From: Verrucomicrobiota bacterium
GTDB lineage: Bacteria > Verrucomicrobiota > Verrucomicrobiia > Limisphaerales > AV2
Assembly: GCA_003219345.1 (NCBI GenBank)
Contig: QHOP01000406.1
Span: 1 to 15,763 of the forward strand
Length of the DNA stretch: 15,763 nt
Direction of reading: 5' to 3'
The position numbers were made by a program, and so were the translations under genes. The notes beneath the pieces are model-generated. The model was given only the letters and a program-made list of their open reading frames with translations, did no database searches and was not told the DNA's origin. Positions within the stretch are counted from its first letter, which is position 1, and each line of letters begins with the position of its first letter. Positions 13,714-15,763 of this stretch are shown here, piece by piece.

Positions 13714-15763
13714 GTGAAACGCTGGTGTTACTGGCCTCATTTCCTCACGCTCTTGCCGGTGTCGGTCTTCGGCGCGGACATTCTTCCCCCGGGGCATCGG
13801 CCAACTCCACCGGGTGTTCATGCGTTGGCCGGCGGCAAAGTCGTTGTCAAGCCAGACGAGGTCATTGAAGGCGCGACCATCGTCATCCGCGACGGTTTCA
13901 TCCAGGCGATTGGCAAGGACGTGACGCCGCCCGCCGACGCGCGGGTGTGGGAGATGAAAGGCACGACGATTTACGCCGGATTCATTGATCCGTGCCTGAC
14001 ACTCAACTCGACCAACCGGCCAATCAACAGTCCGAGATCCGAATTTGACGCCGCGCCGACGGCAGGCGGCGTCAATTTCTTCGGCGTCCCCGGCGGCGTA
14101 CGCGACCCCGGCCGGACCGGCCCCGGCTATGAAGCGGCGCAAGTCACGCCCGAGGCGCGAGTAGCGCGAAGCTTTGCGCCCGACAAAAAGGCGTTGGACG
14201 CGATCCGCCAGTTGGGCTTCACGGCCGGCAACGTGGTTCCCGAAAAAGGCGTTCTGCGCGGCACGAGCGCGTTTGTCGCGTTGTCGGACGTGAACCCTAA
14301 CAACGCCATCATCGACGCGGATACGTTCCAACATATCGCGTTCGACACCGCCGGCGGGAAGGATGATGAGTACCCAAAATCGCTCATGGGCGTCATTGCC
14401 CTCATCCGCCAGACTTTCTTCGACGCGGAACATTACGCCCAGACCCACGATTACTTCCGCCAGCATCCGCAGGGGCGCAAGCGGCCGGAATTCAATCCAC
14501 CGCTCGAAGCGCTCACGCCCGCTGTCGCCAGGAAAATGCCGGTGGTCTTTGAGCCCGGCAGCGCGTTGATGCTGGACCGCGCCGCGCGCTTGGCTCGCGA
14601 ACTGGATTTGAACTTTTACATTCTTTCCTGCGGCCAGGAATGGCGCCGGCCCGATCTGGCGAAGGACGTCGGAGCCCCGTTTATCGTGCCGCTCGATTTT
14701 CCAGAGCTGCCGAAGATGCCCGAGGAACAAGACTGGGAACAGGTCTCGCTCGACCAGCTCCGCGCCTGGGACTGGGCGCCGGAAAACGCCGCGTGGCTGC
14801 GCCAACAGGGACGGGAGATTGCGCTGACGACTTACGGGCTGAGCGACAAAAAGAATTTCCGCAAAAACCTGCGCCTCGCCCTGGACCGCGGTTTGACTGA
14901 GAACGACGCCCTCGCGGCGCTCACGACGATTCCCGCGCGATTGTGCGGCGTGGCCGACCGACTCGGCACGATCGAGGTTGGAAAAGTCGCGAACCTTACC
15001 GTCGTTCAAGGAGGCGGCTATTTCGGTCCGGAAAACAAAGTGCGCGAGGTGTGGATCGATGGCCGCGTTTATTCCGTGAATCCGGCCGAAGCGAAGCCAG
15101 CTGAGAAAAAAGAATCGGTAAACTCGGAGCCGGACAAGGATGGAAAATCCGGTGAAGAGCGAAAGAAGAAACAGGAGGAATTGCGTGAACTGCGGAAGAA
15201 ACGCGTGGCCCACTCGCCGCTCGAAGATCGCGGGCCGCTCGCGGACTTCCCGGCCATTCTCGTGCGCGGTGCCACCATTTGGACCTGCGGGCCGCCAGGA
15301 ATTTTGACGAATGCGGAATTACTTGTTGTGGACGGCAGGATCGCTGCCGTTGGACACGGTTTGCTCAAAGACAAAGAATTTGGCGGCAAGGCCGCGTTCA
15401 AAGTGGAGGCGACCGGCCTGCACGTCACGCCGGGACTGGTTGATTGCCACAATCACAGCATCGTTCTGGGCGCAGTGAACGAGGGCACGCTGCCTTCTAC
15501 TTCGATGGTGCGCATCGGCGACGTGGTCAACTCCGAGTCGGTCAACGTCCACAGGCAGCTCGCCGGCGGTCTGACCACGCTGAACCTGCTCCACGGCTCG
15601 GCCAATCCGATCGGCGGGCAGAACGCAATCCTGAAACTGCGCGATGGCGCGAGTCCGGAAGGAATGAAGTTCGCCAACGCGCCGCCAGGCATTAAATTCG
15701 CCCTGGGAGAAAACGTGAAACAATCCAACACGAGTCGAACCAATCGCTTTCCACAGACACGCA
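13714..15763 (+). CDS. Secreted tandem amidohydrolase, 3' end outside the window
   Basis: At least 683 residues, open to the window edge. GTG 13714 gives the signal peptide MKRWCYWPHFLTLLPVSVFGA. Residues about 40-460 form a first amidohydrolase-like module (IEGATIVIRDGFIQAIGKDV, then GFIDPCLTLN). At residues 92-96 its metal site reads D-P-C-L-T instead of D-x-H-x-H, so it should lack the metal pair. It ends in the typical ALTTIPARLCGVADRLGTIE and VGKVANLTVV. A Lys/Glu-rich linker (about 470-510) leads to a second module (ILVRGATIWTCGPPG) with an intact HNH site, GLVDCHNHS (H579, H581). This double layout matches long amidohydrolase proteins known from Bacteroidetes and relatives. Substrate unknown; the enzyme is probably exported. 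Confidence 0.88.
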   Translation, partial: MKRWCYWPHFLTLLPVSVFGADILPPGHRPTPPGVHALAGGKVVVKPDEVIEGATIVIRDGFIQAIGKDVTPPADARVWEMKGTTIYAGFIDPCLTLNSTNRPINSPRSEFDAAPTAGGVNFFGVPGGVRDPGRTGPGYEAAQVTPEARVARSFAPDKKALDAIRQLGFTAGNVVPEKGVLRGTSAFVALSDVNPNNAIIDADTFQHIAFDTAGGKDDEYPKSLMGVIALIRQTFFDAEHYAQTHDYFRQHPQGRKRPEFNPPLEALTPAVARKMPVVFEPGSALMLDRAARLARELDLNFYILSCGQEWRRPDLAKDVGAPFIVPLDFPELPKMPEEQDWEQVSLDQLRAWDWAPENAAWLRQQGREIALTTYGLSDKKNFRKNLRLALDRGLTENDALAALTTIPARLCGVADRLGTIEVGKVANLTVVQGGGYFGPENKVREVWIDGRVYSVNPAEAKPAEKKESVNSEPDKDGKSGEERKKKQEELRELRKKRVAHSPLEDRGPLADFPAILVRGATIWTCGPPGILTNAELLVVDGRIAAVGHGLLKDKEFGGKAAFKVEATGLHVTPGLVDCHNHSIVLGAVNEGTLPSTSMVRIGDVVNSESVNVHRQLAGGLTTLNLLHGSANPIGGQNAILKLRDGASPEGMKFANAPPGIKFALGENVKQSNTSRTNRFPQTR

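Noticed and set aside
13636..15213. A 525-codon minus-strand open frame
   Set aside because: It is antisense to the amidohydrolase, whose plus-strand reading has a signal peptide and clear family motifs throughout; the minus-strand product is Arg/Ala-rich with no recognisable domain.

Overview
The window looks like a chromosomal segment of a GC-rich, free-living bacterium, most likely a Verrucomicrobiota of the Limisphaerales/Pedosphaera type. This is inferred from gene content: a DUF1080 secreted protein, an NHL-repeat secreted protein with a short N-terminal beta module, a DUF2721 membrane protein, a PpiD/SurA-like membrane chaperone and a tandem amidohydrolase. It is also inferred from frequent GTG starts, rare Shine-Dalgarno sequences, and -10-like boxes placed 7 nt before start codons. 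No rRNA or marker gene is present to prove it.

Left part (1-2478) is accessory DNA. It holds a broken or partial gene at the edge, a striking run of degenerate units repeating every 10-11 bp (about 205-462), a small frame-disrupted gene (485-767), a perfect 11-bp inverted repeat (788-814), a small winged-HTH gene of excisionase type (864-1112), and a complete tyrosine integrase (1149-2399, minus). Two 11-bp direct repeats that could be integrase arm sites follow, then an intact tRNA-Leu(CAG) at 2479-2563. This reads as the right end of an integrative element whose left end lies outside the window.

Middle part (2564-8816) is core chromosome: a protein fusing two GNAT-like domains to a cyclic-nucleotide-binding domain; a convergent DEDDy exonuclease; a psd-pssA pair that makes phosphatidylethanolamine from CDP-diacylglycerol and serine; a LysE-type exporter with a damaged or recoded N-terminus; and a membrane-anchored PpiD/SurA-like chaperone on the other strand.

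Right part (8817-15763) has a small lipoprotein, the NHL-repeat secreted protein, an intergenic cluster of three strong hairpins, a possible 34-residue small ORF, a GNAT acetyltransferase, a DUF1080 protein, a DUF2721 membrane protein, a perfect 40-bp palindrome, a stand-alone STAS-domain protein and a large secreted tandem amidohydrolase that runs off the right edge.

The best candidate for something undescribed is the 10-11 bp periodic array at about 205-462. Its junctions are quasi-palindromic (around TGACGCGTCA), and its 10- and 11-bp spacings mix so as to keep roughly helical phase. That is not expected of a coding repeat. It may be a phased protein-binding platform of the integrated element. 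A second pattern is the recurring arrangement of a -10-like box, 7 nt, then GTGAAA or ATGAAA at four genes, which predicts leaderless mRNAs.
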